Positions 1 through 8,200 of a stretch of 64,000 nt of DNA are shown in pieces. The notes under the pieces are model-generated. The model made no database searches. It saw only the letters and a list, made by a program, of their open reading frames with translations, and had not been told where the DNA came from. Source of the stretch: Actinoplanes couchii (GTDB taxonomy: Bacteria > Actinomycetota > Actinomycetes > Mycobacteriales > Micromonosporaceae); the NCBI RefSeq assembly GCF_016862075.1, contig NZ_BOMG01000051.1, positions 98,390-162,389 on the forward strand. Reading direction: 5' to 3'. Within the stretch, counting starts at the first letter, position 1, and the number at the start of each line of letters is the position of its first letter. The position numbers and the translations under genes are program-made.

Positions 1-382
1 GCATCCCGGAGAAGTGGCCCGGACGACTCGCGCCCTCCAGGATCGAGCCGAGCGCCCCCGGATCCATCGTGATCGACGGCGCCCCGTGCGGGTAGACGTC
101 GTCCCGGGACGGCGCGAAGACCAGCGCGACCCCCTCGGCACGGCAGATCGCCAGGTCCTCGTCGAGGGTGCGCGGATACTTCTCGAAGTCCTCGTTCGGC
201 CCGAACTGCAGCGGGTTCACGAAGATCGTCACGACCACGAAAGCGGACCGCTCCCGGGCCGTCCGCATCAGCTGCCGGTGCCCCTCGTGCAGGGCTCCCA
301 TGGTCATCACGACGGCGATCTCACCGCCCGCCCCGTCCAGGGCGGCGGCCAGGTCGGCGCGGGTGTGCACCAGGGCGGTCAT
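1..382 (-). CDS. panC: Pantoate--beta-alanine ligase, N-terminal part (cut by window edge)
   Basis: Cytosolic ATP-dependent condensation of pantoate with beta-alanine, the last step of pantothenate synthesis. About 127 N-terminal residues are present; the rest lies beyond base 1. Visible family signatures are the nucleotide-binding MTMGALHEGH stretch near residues 26-35 and FVNPLQFGPNEDFEKYPRTL about 30 residues later. The ATG at 382 overlaps the TGA of the upstream DUF2520 gene as ATGA, so the two are translationally coupled. This order (DUF2520 gene then panC) is also found in mycobacteria. Identification is firm; only the 3' end is unseen. Confidence 0.95.
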   Translation of the reverse strand, partial: MTALVHTRADLAAALDGAGGEIAVVMTMGALHEGHRQLMRTARERSAFVVVTIFVNPLQFGPNEDFEKYPRTLDEDLAICRAEGVALVFAPSRDDVYPHGAPSITMDPGALGSILEGASRPGHFSGM

Positions 383-1239
383 GAGTGGCTCCTCTGCTCG
401 GCGCGGGCGGCCAGCACGTCCAGCAGGGCGGTGGCGTCCTGTGGGCGCAGCCGGCCGGACGCGATCGCCCGGTCCGCGGTGCGCCGGGCCATCGCCAGGT
501 ACGCCGGGACGGCCTCGGCGGGCATCCGGTCCAGGTGCTTGCCGACGGTGCCGGCGTCGCCCCGGGAGACCGGGCCGGTCAGGGCGGCGTCACCCAGGCG
601 CAGCGCGTTGTCCAGCGCCGCGGTCAGCAGCGGGGTCAGCACCCGGCCGGGCTCGCCGACACCCGCCGCGCGCAGCACGTCGGCGGCCTCGTTGACCAGG
701 GTGACCAGGTGGTTCGCGCCGTGCGCCAGGGCCGCGTGGTAGACCGGCCGGGACTCCTCGGCGATCCACTCCGGCACCCCGCCCAGGTCGGCGACCAGCC
801 GGGTGGCGAACACGCGGTCCGGAGCGGTCACCCCCCAGGCGATGCCGGGTAGCCGGTCCAGGTCGGAGTCCGCGCCGGTGAAGGTCATCGCGGGATGCAG
901 GGCCATGCCGTTCACATCGCCCAGGACGGCCAGACCGTGAGCACCGGAGGTGTGCGCGACCACCTGGCCGGGGCGCAGCGCACCGGTCCGGTCCAGGCCC
1001 GCGACCACGGCGGCGAGGTGATCGTCCGGCACGGCGAGCAGCAGCAGATCGGTGGCGGCGCGGGTCACCTCGTCGGCGGGGAGCACGGCGGCGTGCGGCA
1101 GCAGCCGGGCGGCGCGCTCGCGGGAGGCGGTGGAGACCGCCGCGGCGGCGACCACCCGGTGGCCGGCCGCGTGCAGTGCCGCGCCCAGCACGGCACCGAC
1201 CCGCCCGGCGCCGACGACGCCGACGGTCAGAGATTTCAT
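379..1239 (-). CDS. Rossmann-like DUF2520 oxidoreductase-type protein
   Basis: 286-residue protein beginning with a dinucleotide-binding fold (VGVVGAGRVGAVLGAALHAAG near the N-terminus), followed by an all-helical C-terminal half typical of the Rossmann-like/DUF2520 family. The ATG at 1239 was chosen because the glycine-rich beta-alpha-beta motif starts five residues later; in-frame sequence further upstream adds nothing recognisable. The 3' end overlaps panC by four bases. The family resembles ketopantoate reductases and 6-phosphogluconate dehydrogenases in layout. Position next to panC makes a pantoate-related redox role an attractive inference, but nothing in the sequence proves the substrate. 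It is the positional equivalent of mycobacterial Rv3603c. Confidence 0.82.
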   Translation of the reverse strand: MKSLTVGVVGAGRVGAVLGAALHAAGHRVVAAAAVSTASRERAARLLPHAAVLPADEVTRAATDLLLLAVPDDHLAAVVAGLDRTGALRPGQVVAHTSGAHGLAVLGDVNGMALHPAMTFTGADSDLDRLPGIAWGVTAPDRVFATRLVADLGGVPEWIAEESRPVYHAALAHGANHLVTLVNEAADVLRAAGVGEPGRVLTPLLTAALDNALRLGDAALTGPVSRGDAGTVGKHLDRMPAEAVPAYLAMARRTADRAIASGRLRPQDATALLDVLAARAEQRSHS

Positions 1240-1448
1240 GCGTGGATCCAGTCCTCGTGGAGGGGTACCGGTCGAGCGCCAGTATGCGCCGACGTAACAC
1301 GTACGTGACAACGGCTGTGAAGAACCGCACCCACCGCATCCGGCCCGGCGGTCGCGGGTCGGTCCGGCGCCGGGACCGGCCTCGCGCGGCCGCCACGGGA
1401 GGCTCCGATGCGCCTGTGGTGCCGCGCGACGTACCAGAATGGGAAGTT

Positions 1449-2423
1449 ATGGGTGGGGGTTGGCGGTCGGCCATGCAGGCGGCGCTGTACGGCGACGGCG
1501 GGTTCTTCACGCGGGAGGAACCGGCTGATCACTTCCGGACCAGCGTGCACGCGTCGCCGTTGTTCGCCGGGGCGCTGGCGCGGTTCGCCGTGCGGGTGGA
1601 CGAGGCGCTCGGGCATCCGGCGGTGTTCGACCTGGTGGACGTCGGCGCCGGGCGCGGTGAGCTGATCGCCGGAATGCTCGCCGCACTGCCGTCCGGGCTG
1701 GCCGGACGGGTCCGGGCCACAGCCGTCGAGGTCGCGCCGCGACCGGGTGGGCTGGATCCGGCGGTGCACTGGCGACCGGGCCTGCCGGACCGGGTCACCG
1801 GGCTGCTGATGGCCACCGAATGGCTCGACAACGTGCCGCTGGACGTGCTGGAGACCGACGAGCACGGACGGCTCCGGAAGGTGCTGGTGGACCCGGCCAC
1901 CGGCGCCGAGACGCTCGGGGCGCCTGCTGATCCGGCTGATCTGTTCTGGGCCGGCAGGTGGTGGCCGGGGCCCGGCCGGATCGAGGTCGGCACACCGCGG
2001 GACCGGGCCTGGGCGGACGCGGTCGACGCGGTACGGCATGGGGTGGCACTCTGCGTCGACTACGGGCACGTGCAAGCGGAGCGGCCGGCGTTCGGGACGC
2101 TCACCGGGTTCCGGGACGGGCGGCAGGTGCCTCCGGTGCCGGACGGGAGCTGCGATGTGACCGCGCACGTGGCGATGGACTCGGTGGCCGCCGCGACCGG
2201 GGCGCCGTTCCATCTCCTCCGGCAGCGGGAGGCGCTGCGATCGCTCGGTGTGGACGGTTCCCGGCCGTCGCTGGAGCTGGCCCACACTGACCCGGTGGGC
2301 TATCTCCGGCGGCTGTCCACGGCCGGAGCCGCCGCCGAACTCACCGACCCGACGGGACTCGGCGGGCACTGGTGGCTCTGGCACGAGGTCGGACTGGGAG
2401 AGCGTGGCACGATGCTGGGGTGA
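1449..2423 (+). CDS. MidA/NDUFAF7-type SAM-dependent methyltransferase
   Basis: 324 residues. The SAM site VDVGAGRGELIAGML is seen about 60 residues in, preceded by the GDGGFF-x(14)-SVHASPLF segment typical of the MidA/NDUFAF7 (Methyltransf_28) family; later come EWLDNVPLDVL and a CVDYGH motif. In mitochondria NDUFAF7 symmetrically dimethylates an arginine of NDUFS2, the NuoD homologue. The next gene here encodes a NuoD-like protein and its proposed GTG start overlaps this stop as GTGA, so enzyme and candidate substrate appear coupled. The ATG at 1449 was chosen because homology begins there; the open frame before it is promoter-region DNA shared with the divergent DUF2520 gene. Confidence 0.82.
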   Translation: MGGGWRSAMQAALYGDGGFFTREEPADHFRTSVHASPLFAGALARFAVRVDEALGHPAVFDLVDVGAGRGELIAGMLAALPSGLAGRVRATAVEVAPRPGGLDPAVHWRPGLPDRVTGLLMATEWLDNVPLDVLETDEHGRLRKVLVDPATGAETLGAPADPADLFWAGRWWPGPGRIEVGTPRDRAWADAVDAVRHGVALCVDYGHVQAERPAFGTLTGFRDGRQVPPVPDGSCDVTAHVAMDSVAAATGAPFHLLRQREALRSLGVDGSRPSLELAHTDPVGYLRRLSTAGAAAELTDPTGLGGHWWLWHEVGLGERGTMLG

Positions 2424-3607
2424 CCATCCGACCGCCCCACCCGCCACCCGAAAATCGGAACAACAACCTGAATCTCCAAGAGATGACGGTCGGCACCGGT
2501 GCCGGGCTGGACACGGCCGACATGGTGCTCAACATCGGGCCGCAGCACCCGTCTACCCACGGTGTGCTCCGGCTCAAGCTCAAACTGGACGGCGAACGGG
2601 TCGTCGAGTGCGAACCGATCGTCGGCTACATGCACCGGGGCGCCGAGAAACTGTTCGAGGTGCGCGACTACCGGCAGATCATCATGCTGGCGAACCGGCA
2701 CGACTGGCTGTCCGCGTTCTCCAACGAGCTGGGCGTCGTCCTCGCCGTCGAACGGCTGATGGGCATCGAGGTGCCGGAACGCGCCACCTGGCTGCGGATG
2801 GCCCTGGCCGAACTGAACCGGGTGCTCAACCACCTGATGTTCCTCGGCTCGTACCCGCTGGAGATCGGTGCGATCACGCCGATGTTCTACGCGTTCCGGG
2901 AACGCGAGACGCTGCAGGCGGTGATGGAGGAGGTCTCCGGCGGCCGGATCCACTACATGTTCAACCGGGTCGGCGGGCTGAAGGAGGAGATCCCGGCCGG
3001 CTGGACCAGGCGGGCCCGGCAGGCGGTCGAGGCGGTCCGGAAACGGATGCCGGACATCGACCGGATCATCCACCGCAACGACGTCTTCATGGCGCGGACC
3101 GTCGGCGTCGGGGTGCTGAGCGCCGAGGACGCCGCCGGGTACGGCGCCTCCGGACCGGTCGCCCGGGCCAGCGGACTCGACATCGACATCCGCCGGGACG
3201 AGCCCTACCTCTTCTACGACCAGCTCGACCTGCCCGTGGTCACCCGGGACACCGGGGATTGCCACGCCCGCTTCGCCGTGCTGCTGGAACAGGTCACCGT
3301 CTCCCTCGACCTGATCGACCAGTGCCTCGACCAGGTCGAACGGATCGGCGGGCCGGTCAACGTGCGGCTGCCCAAGGTGGTCAAGGCACCCGAGGGCCAC
3401 ACCTACGCGTGGACCGAGAACCCGCTCGGCGTCAACGGGTACTACCTGGTCTCGCGGGGCGAGAAGACGCCGTGGCGGCTCAAACTGCGGACCGCGTCGT
3501 ACGCCAACGTGCAGGCCCTCGCCACGCTCATCCCGGGCTGCCTGGTGCCCGACCTGATCGCCATCCTCGGGTCGATGTTCTTCGTCGTCGGAGACATCGA
3601 CAAGTAG
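2420..3607 (+). CDS. Isolated NuoD-like (complex I 49-kDa subunit) protein
   Basis: 395 residues from GTG 2420 (GTGA overlap with the methyltransferase); ATG 2483 is an alternative start 21 codons in. Recognisable NuoD elements: NIGPQHPSTHGVLRL near residues 38-52, GYMHRGAEK with Arg73 at the position dimethylated in NDUFS2, LNRVLNHL, and the C-terminal VVGDIDK. The gene stands apart from any nuo operon in this window. The two conserved histidines of GPQHPSTHG are kept, but the quinone-contacting tyrosine of canonical NuoD/Nqo4 (RLDY context) reads Trp96 in RHDWLSAF. It could be a second-copy complex I subunit or a repurposed paralogue. Family assignment is firm; the exact role and start are less so. 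Confidence 0.85.
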   Translation: MTIRPPHPPPENRNNNLNLQEMTVGTGAGLDTADMVLNIGPQHPSTHGVLRLKLKLDGERVVECEPIVGYMHRGAEKLFEVRDYRQIIMLANRHDWLSAFSNELGVVLAVERLMGIEVPERATWLRMALAELNRVLNHLMFLGSYPLEIGAITPMFYAFRERETLQAVMEEVSGGRIHYMFNRVGGLKEEIPAGWTRRARQAVEAVRKRMPDIDRIIHRNDVFMARTVGVGVLSAEDAAGYGASGPVARASGLDIDIRRDEPYLFYDQLDLPVVTRDTGDCHARFAVLLEQVTVSLDLIDQCLDQVERIGGPVNVRLPKVVKAPEGHTYAWTENPLGVNGYYLVSRGEKTPWRLKLRTASYANVQALATLIPGCLVPDLIAILGSMFFVVGDIDK

Positions 3608-3644
3608 GTTCCGGCTCGTGGGTCGCCCACTGGCCGGAACCTGG

Positions 3645-5303
3645 TCACCAGTTCTTCTGGCCGCTGTCGTAGCCGGGCATGTTCGCGAAGTCGGCGAGTG
3701 AGCCGACGTTGGTGTCGTTCGCGGACGGGCGGTGGCGGCGGGCCTTGTACTGGGCGGTGCTCTCGGCCGGCTGGCGTTCGGCGTAGTCGCCCTGGGCGTA
3801 TTCGGTCGAGCCGTAATCGCCCTGGTCGTAGCCGTTCTGGTCGTAACCGGGCTGACCGGTCTGATCGTAACCGGTCTGGTCGTAGTCGTTCGGACCGTAC
3901 TCGGCCGGGGCGTAGTCGTTCTGGGTGTACTCGTTCGCGCCGTAGTCGTTGCCGGCGTAGCCGTTGGAGGCGCCGAAATCGCCGTCAGGGGACTCGGGGC
4001 GGCCGTACTGGGTCGCGGGCGGGGACGGCGGCGGGCCGGGGCGGACGGCGGCTCTGGCGGCCGGGGGCGCCATCATGCCGTTCGGGCCGGGCGGCGCCAT
4101 CCCCTGCGGTGGCATTCCCTGGGGGGCCATACCTTGCGGCGGCATGCCTTGGGGCGGCATGCCTTGGGGCGGCATCCCGGGACGGCTCTGTGGGCCGGTG
4201 CGGTTCGGGCCGGGGCCTCCGGGTCCTCCAGGACCTCCGGGACCTTGGGGAACCACGCCCGGGACCGACGCGGCGGCGCGTGGGCGGGGCACCGGGCCCG
4301 GCGGCATCACCGCGCCCGCGGCTGCCCGGGCCACCGGGATCGGGCCCGAGGTGATCGGGCCGGTGGGGATCGGGCCCGAGGTGATCGGACCGGACGGGAT
4401 GGGGCCAGATGTCATCGGGCCGGACGTCATCGGACCGGACGGAATCGGACCTGACGTCATCGGGCCGGCTGCCGCGGGGACCGGGACACCGGCGCGGGCC
4501 GCGGCCGGGACCGGGGCGCCGGCCCGGGCGGGCGGGGCGGCCTGAGCCGGGATCGGCGGAGCCATTCCGGGGCCGGGCACCGAGGCGCGGCCGTTGCCGG
4601 GCTGCTGCTGCTGCGGGACCTGCTGGTAGTCACCGCCGTTCGGGTAGTTCTCGTCCTGGTAGCCGTCGTCGTACCCGGCCGCCTGCTGCTCGTCGTAGCC
4701 GTACTCGGCATCCTCGTAGCCGTAGCCGCCGTTCTCGTCGTAACCCTGGGCGTCGGCCCCGTAGACGGCCGGGGCCGCCTGGGGTGGTGCCGGCTGGGTC
4801 ACGAACTTGGTGTTCGAGACGAACTCCGGCTGCGGGGCGAACTCCTGCTGGAAGTCCTCCTGGAAGCCCTGATCCGGGTACTCCGGCGCCTGGAACTCCA
4901 GCTGCGGCGCGAAGCCCTGGTCACCGCCGTAGACCTGCTGCTGCGGCGGCGGGCCCACCTGGGCCCGGCCCGGGCCGGTGTTGCGCATCGGCAGCGGCGG
5001 GCGCGGCGCCTCCGGCTCGGCGGCGGCGAACTCGGCCCGCAACTCGCGGCGCAGCGACTCCACCTCTTCGGCGACGCGGTCCTCGACGTCCATCCGGAGC
5101 AGCACCGGATCCGCGCGGATCAGCACCGAAGCCCCGATCAGCACCACGCTGACGGCTATCAGCAGCACCGCGAACCGGACCGAGGTCGAGTTTCCGCCGA
5201 TCAGCACGACGGCGGCCGCGATGGGAGCGAGCACTACGCCCGCCCACACCAGGCCCCGCAGCAGCCGCGCGCTGTGTCCCGCTTGGGTGTCCCGTTCCGG
5301 CAT
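3645..5303 (-). CDS. Membrane-anchored protein with long disordered repeat tail (Rv3604c/DUF6779-like position)
   Basis: 552 residues. Two hydrophobic helices lie at about residues 15-35 and 42-62, followed by a short charged helix (VEDRVAEEVESLRRELRAEF). The remaining 450 or so residues are low complexity: Gln/Tyr-rich runs, about eight SGPIP/SGPMT/SGPIT repeats, about five PPQGM repeats, and a YDQTGYDQ/YDQGDYG tract. The protein ends with a conserved-looking basic segment AQYKARRHRPSANDTNVGSL. By position between the DUF2520 and DUF3180 genes it matches the alanine/proline-rich membrane protein Rv3604c (DUF6779); that equation is inferred from order, not from a search. The tail is expected to lie in the cytoplasm. 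Function is unknown. Confidence 0.7.
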   Translation of the reverse strand: MPERDTQAGHSARLLRGLVWAGVVLAPIAAAVVLIGGNSTSVRFAVLLIAVSVVLIGASVLIRADPVLLRMDVEDRVAEEVESLRRELRAEFAAAEPEAPRPPLPMRNTGPGRAQVGPPPQQQVYGGDQGFAPQLEFQAPEYPDQGFQEDFQQEFAPQPEFVSNTKFVTQPAPPQAAPAVYGADAQGYDENGGYGYEDAEYGYDEQQAAGYDDGYQDENYPNGGDYQQVPQQQQPGNGRASVPGPGMAPPIPAQAAPPARAGAPVPAAARAGVPVPAAAGPMTSGPIPSGPMTSGPMTSGPIPSGPITSGPIPTGPITSGPIPVARAAAGAVMPPGPVPRPRAAASVPGVVPQGPGGPGGPGGPGPNRTGPQSRPGMPPQGMPPQGMPPQGMAPQGMPPQGMAPPGPNGMMAPPAARAAVRPGPPPSPPATQYGRPESPDGDFGASNGYAGNDYGANEYTQNDYAPAEYGPNDYDQTGYDQTGQPGYDQNGYDQGDYGSTEYAQGDYAERQPAESTAQYKARRHRPSANDTNVGSLADFANMPGYDSGQKNW

Positions 5304-5411
5304 GGGCGCAGATGTTACCGAGAGTGCGTCTCCGGCAAAACAGTCGATCGGGGTACAGCCGATAACCAGGGGAAGACCGGCCCGGGGGAGCGGGCCGGCC
5401 TTCGTCTCCTT

Positions 5412-5474
5412 CGGGGGTGCGGTGTCTCAGCGGGTGCCGCTATATCGGGGGCGCGGTGTCTCAGCGGGTGCCGC
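5412..5474. repeat. 34-bp period tandem duplication at a gene 3' end
   Basis: Two 29-nt copies (5412-5440 and 5446-5474) differ at one base and share the core gcggtgtctcagcgggtgcc. The second copy carries the stop codon and last codons of the membrane-protein gene on the minus strand, so the first copy is a duplicated gene end lying just downstream of the real stop. Confidence 0.9.
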
Positions 5475-5952
5475 GCCAGCCGCCCAGCGACGCGAGTCCG
5501 ACGATCCAGCCGACGAAGAAGCCGTACTGGGCGCCGGAGCCGGCCGCGTTGAAGGCGCCGAGCAGCGACGGGTTGGTGAAGAACAGGGTGGCGAGCAGGG
5601 CGGCGAACGAGCCGGCGAAGACGTACGCGGCCCAGCCGGCCAGGAACTGGCTGATCGTGCCGCGCGCCCGGGCCAGCTGCGAACCGGGCAGCAGGTAGAG
5701 GAAGAGGGCGGTCAGGACGACCAGCAGGATCGCCTTGAGGTCGCCGACGATGACGTCACGCAGCGAGTCGTCGGTGTCGAAACTCCAGCGCGGCCAGGAC
5801 AGCAGGCGCATCCACCAGCCGCCGGCCGTGTTGGCGTTCGTGTTCTCCTGGGCCCATTCGGCGTACCACGGACTGCCGAAGACCAGGACGAGTATCAGTG
5901 CGGCAAGCGTGCCCGCACCCGGTGCGGACTTGTATCGGTTACCGAGAGCCAT
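5461..5952 (-). CDS. Small multi-pass membrane protein, unknown function
   Basis: 163 residues from ATG 5952; a TTG three codons upstream is possible but less likely. Four hydrophobic segments: around residues 16-30, a stretch reading AILLVVLTALFLYLLPG, one reading AAYVFAGSFAALLATLFF, and a C-terminal QYGFFVGWIVGLASLGG. A tryptophan-rich loop (GGWWMRLLSWPRWSF) lies between the first two. No family was recognised. It lies in the block of membrane-protein genes between the Rv3604c-like gene and DUF3180, all read leftwards. The C-terminal codons fall in a 34-bp duplicated segment. Confidence 0.65.
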   Translation of the reverse strand: MALGNRYKSAPGAGTLAALILVLVFGSPWYAEWAQENTNANTAGGWWMRLLSWPRWSFDTDDSLRDVIVGDLKAILLVVLTALFLYLLPGSQLARARGTISQFLAGWAAYVFAGSFAALLATLFFTNPSLLGAFNAAGSGAQYGFFVGWIVGLASLGGWRGTR

Positions 5953-5990
5953 ACCCAGCAAATTCCCAGCCGGGTACGTTTTTCAAACGA

Positions 5991-6043
5991 CCAGGCCCTA
6001 TGTTGCGGATCCCGCGCGCCGGGATCCACAACATAGGGCCTGG
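5991..6043 (-). terminator. Strong hairpin, likely intrinsic terminator
   Basis: Two 24-nt arms (5991-6014 and 6020-6043) pair with a single mismatch around a 5-nt loop. The outer stem is ccaggccctatgttg and its complement. The hairpin starts 6 bases after the stop of the 93-residue protein gene and is followed, in that gene's direction, by TCGTTTG. It separates that gene from the next membrane-protein gene on the same strand. The U-tract is poor, so transcript stabilisation is an alternative role. Confidence 0.7.
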
Positions 6044-6049
6044 CGCTCG

Positions 6050-6331
6050 TTACCTGCTGAGGTAGTCGATGAACGCGGCGCGGAGCAGCGGCTCCTGCTC
6101 GCCCAGGTCGTGGCCCTCGAACTCCCGCCACAGGGCGACGGCCTCGTCCACGGTCGGGCCGATCGAGTTCGGTGCGCCGTCGAGGGAGGCGGCGTCGGCG
6201 GCGTCCGGCAAGTGCTTGAACACCGACCAGAAGAAGGCGACGTCCCGCTTCTCCCGGGCTTTCGCGAACGCCTGCTCGCGCAGGGCGTCGGTGGAAAGTG
6301 CGTCCAGTTCGGCGAAGCTGGGCGAAGTCAT
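6050..6331 (-). CDS. Conserved-looking 93-residue acidic soluble protein
   Basis: Starts MTSPSFAELDALSTDALREQ and ends AAFIDYLSR; mostly helical by eye, acidic, with no membrane segment. The stretch KREKRDVAFFWSVFKHL-like (AREKRDVAFFWSVFKHLPDA) and EGHDLGEQEPLLRAAF look constrained rather than random. ATG 6331 is the only sensible start; the stop sits 6 bases before a strong hairpin. It lies 14 bases downstream of the permease-like gene and is probably cotranscribed with it. I do not recognise the family and assign no function. Confidence 0.7.
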   Translation of the reverse strand: MTSPSFAELDALSTDALREQAFAKAREKRDVAFFWSVFKHLPDAADAASLDGAPNSIGPTVDEAVALWREFEGHDLGEQEPLLRAAFIDYLSR

Positions 6332-6345
6332 ACGACAAGCATAGA

Positions 6346-7578
6346 TCAGCGAGCGGTTCCCCACGGGCCGTCGTCCCAGCGCTCGCTGCGGGGCGCCGGG
6401 GTGGCCGGGGTGCTCCAGGTCTCCGGCAGGGTCGGTGACCAGGCCGGACCACCGGACGGGGCGGCGTTCCACTCCTCGCCGGAACCCGGGGTGTACGGGG
6501 CGCCGTACGACTCGACGAACCGGGTCACCACCAGGCCCGCCGTGCAGACGCTGGCCGCGATGGCGAACAGGGCGATGTCCAGGTCGCGCAGTTCCTCGTA
6601 CCGCAGGAAGAGGGTCAGCGCGGTGACCGCGAAGAGCGTGCCGAAGATGCCGCCACGCCGCCCGTAGGCGCTGGTCCCGGCGAGCAGGGCCAAGCCGAAG
6701 CCGACACCGGTCCACTCCAGGCCGGTGGCCGGCGGGATCGGGCCGGGCGACTGGGCGGCGATCAGCACCCCGGCGCCGGTGGCGAAGAGCGACGACAGGA
6801 CCAGCGCGAGCACGGCCGGAACCGCGGCGGCGGCACCCCGGCGGCGGGCCGGATCGGACACCGGCCGCATCCGGCCGACGAACCGGCGCACCGGGCCGAG
6901 CGCGCCGATCGCCGCGCCCACCACCGCGAGCACCGCGAACGCGCCGAACAGCACGAACGCCAGAGAGGTCGGATCCCAGTCGCCCTGCACCGCGACCGGG
7001 CCGGTGCGCAACTGGACGTAGGTGATCACGCCGAGCGAACCGGCCAGCGTCACGGCCCAGCTGGGCACGTGCAGGACCACCACCACGAGGGCGACGGCCA
7101 GGCCACCGGCGGCGGCGATGATCAGGGCCGGGACCAGCGCCTGGAGCACGCCGTCGTCCCCGTTCTCGGCGAACTGCAGCGCGGAGGCCAGCGCGATCGG
7201 GCCGATCGCCAGGTTCGGCACACCGGCGCGCAGGGTCAGGCCGGCGGCGAGGGTCAGCGCGCCGATCGCGGCGCCGGTGACCAGCAGGGCGTCCAGCGCC
7301 GGGCGCTGCAGGGCGGCGGAGTCCTCCCGCCACAGCAGGAAGCCGATCACCCCGGCGACGACCAGGAGCATGACCTCCCAGCCGAGATGGATGCCGAGCC
7401 GGTCGCGCCCGTCCTCCTCGACGGCCGGGATCGCGCCGGTGGTGACCGGGGCGCGCAGCGACTGGTCGAGGGTGCTCGCGGTGGTGTCGTCGTACTGCAC
7501 GCGGCGTCGGTAGGCGGCCGGATCGGGATCGGTCTGCTCGCCACCGGTGCGGCGGTAGGCCGTGTCGTCGTACGCCAT
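6346..7578 (-). CDS. Multi-pass membrane protein resembling an ABC sugar-permease fold
   Basis: 410 residues: a 60-residue soluble N-terminus (Asp/Arg/Thr-rich), about nine hydrophobic segments, and a 50-residue Pro/Trp/Ser-rich C-terminal tail. The segment LRAGVPNLAIGPIALASAL recalls the conserved cytoplasmic loop of RbsC-type permeases (BPD_transp_2), and later helices have the same pattern, but no ATPase or binding-protein gene is nearby. Start ATG 7578 has GGAGG eight bases upstream. It may be a permease paralogue that has lost transporter partners; the family call is tentative. Confidence 0.6.
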   Translation of the reverse strand: MAYDDTAYRRTGGEQTDPDPAAYRRRVQYDDTTASTLDQSLRAPVTTGAIPAVEEDGRDRLGIHLGWEVMLLVVAGVIGFLLWREDSAALQRPALDALLVTGAAIGALTLAAGLTLRAGVPNLAIGPIALASALQFAENGDDGVLQALVPALIIAAAGGLAVALVVVVLHVPSWAVTLAGSLGVITYVQLRTGPVAVQGDWDPTSLAFVLFGAFAVLAVVGAAIGALGPVRRFVGRMRPVSDPARRRGAAAAVPAVLALVLSSLFATGAGVLIAAQSPGPIPPATGLEWTGVGFGLALLAGTSAYGRRGGIFGTLFAVTALTLFLRYEELRDLDIALFAIAASVCTAGLVVTRFVESYGAPYTPGSGEEWNAAPSGGPAWSPTLPETWSTPATPAPRSERWDDGPWGTAR

Positions 7579-7693
7579 GGTCCGCGCCTCCTAACGCCTC
7601 CACGAGCGCTGTGGCCGCCCGCCGCAAAGCATACGGATCCGAGAGGTTCTCAGTTCAGAGCCTAAGACTCTTCGACAACCATCGACAGATGCG

Positions 7694-8200
7694 TCAACGG
7701 CGGCCGGTCTCGTCGCCCTCGTTCTCCGGGTTGTCCGGCACCCGGCAGGACCGCTCCAGCCAGAGCGCGGCGGCGATCAGCGCGACCGCGGTGACCAGAG
7801 TGGTGGCGGCGACCGGAACGCTGGATCCGGCCTCGTCGGTCGGCTCCATCACCAGCCAGAGCAGCAGCCCCGCGGAGAACCCCGAGGAGAGCGCGCCGAC
7901 CAGCGAGGACGCCTTGGCCAGGGCGGCGAACCGGGCCACCGACAGGGCGTGCACCGGCAGCGAACCGGGCTTGCGCTGGATCCGGGCGCTGGTGTTCTGC
8001 GCGAGATAGGCCTCGGCGATGGCCAGCACGGCCAGCACACCCGCCCCGGTCCACGGCAGCGGCGAGATCCGGTAGAAGAGGTCACTCGTGGAGATCAACA
8101 GCCAGGCGGTGGCGGCTGCCGCCAACGCGGCCACCACCAGCGTGGACACACTGGTCGGTCGCAGCGACGGGTCGGTCTGGCGTTCCGGGTTGACGCTCAC
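7694..8200 (-). CDS. DUF3180 membrane protein
   Basis: 168 residues. Begins GTG at 8200, overlapping the folK stop as GTGA; the expected DUF3180 opening LRPTSVSTLVVAALAAAATA follows about 13 residues later. Four hydrophobic segments are seen: VVAALAAAATAWLLI, LPWTGAGVLAVLAIAEAYL, the SLVGALSSGFSAGLLLWLVM region, and VTAVALIAAALWL. Members of this family sit directly after folK in many actinobacteria (Rv3605c in M. tuberculosis), and the coupling here fits. Function is unknown. It is the last gene of the folP-folB-folK group; a gap of about 115 bases separates it from the next gene. Confidence 0.85.
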   Translation of the reverse strand: MSVNPERQTDPSLRPTSVSTLVVAALAAAATAWLLISTSDLFYRISPLPWTGAGVLAVLAIAEAYLAQNTSARIQRKPGSLPVHALSVARFAALAKASSLVGALSSGFSAGLLLWLVMEPTDEAGSSVPVAATTLVTAVALIAAALWLERSCRVPDNPENEGDETGRR

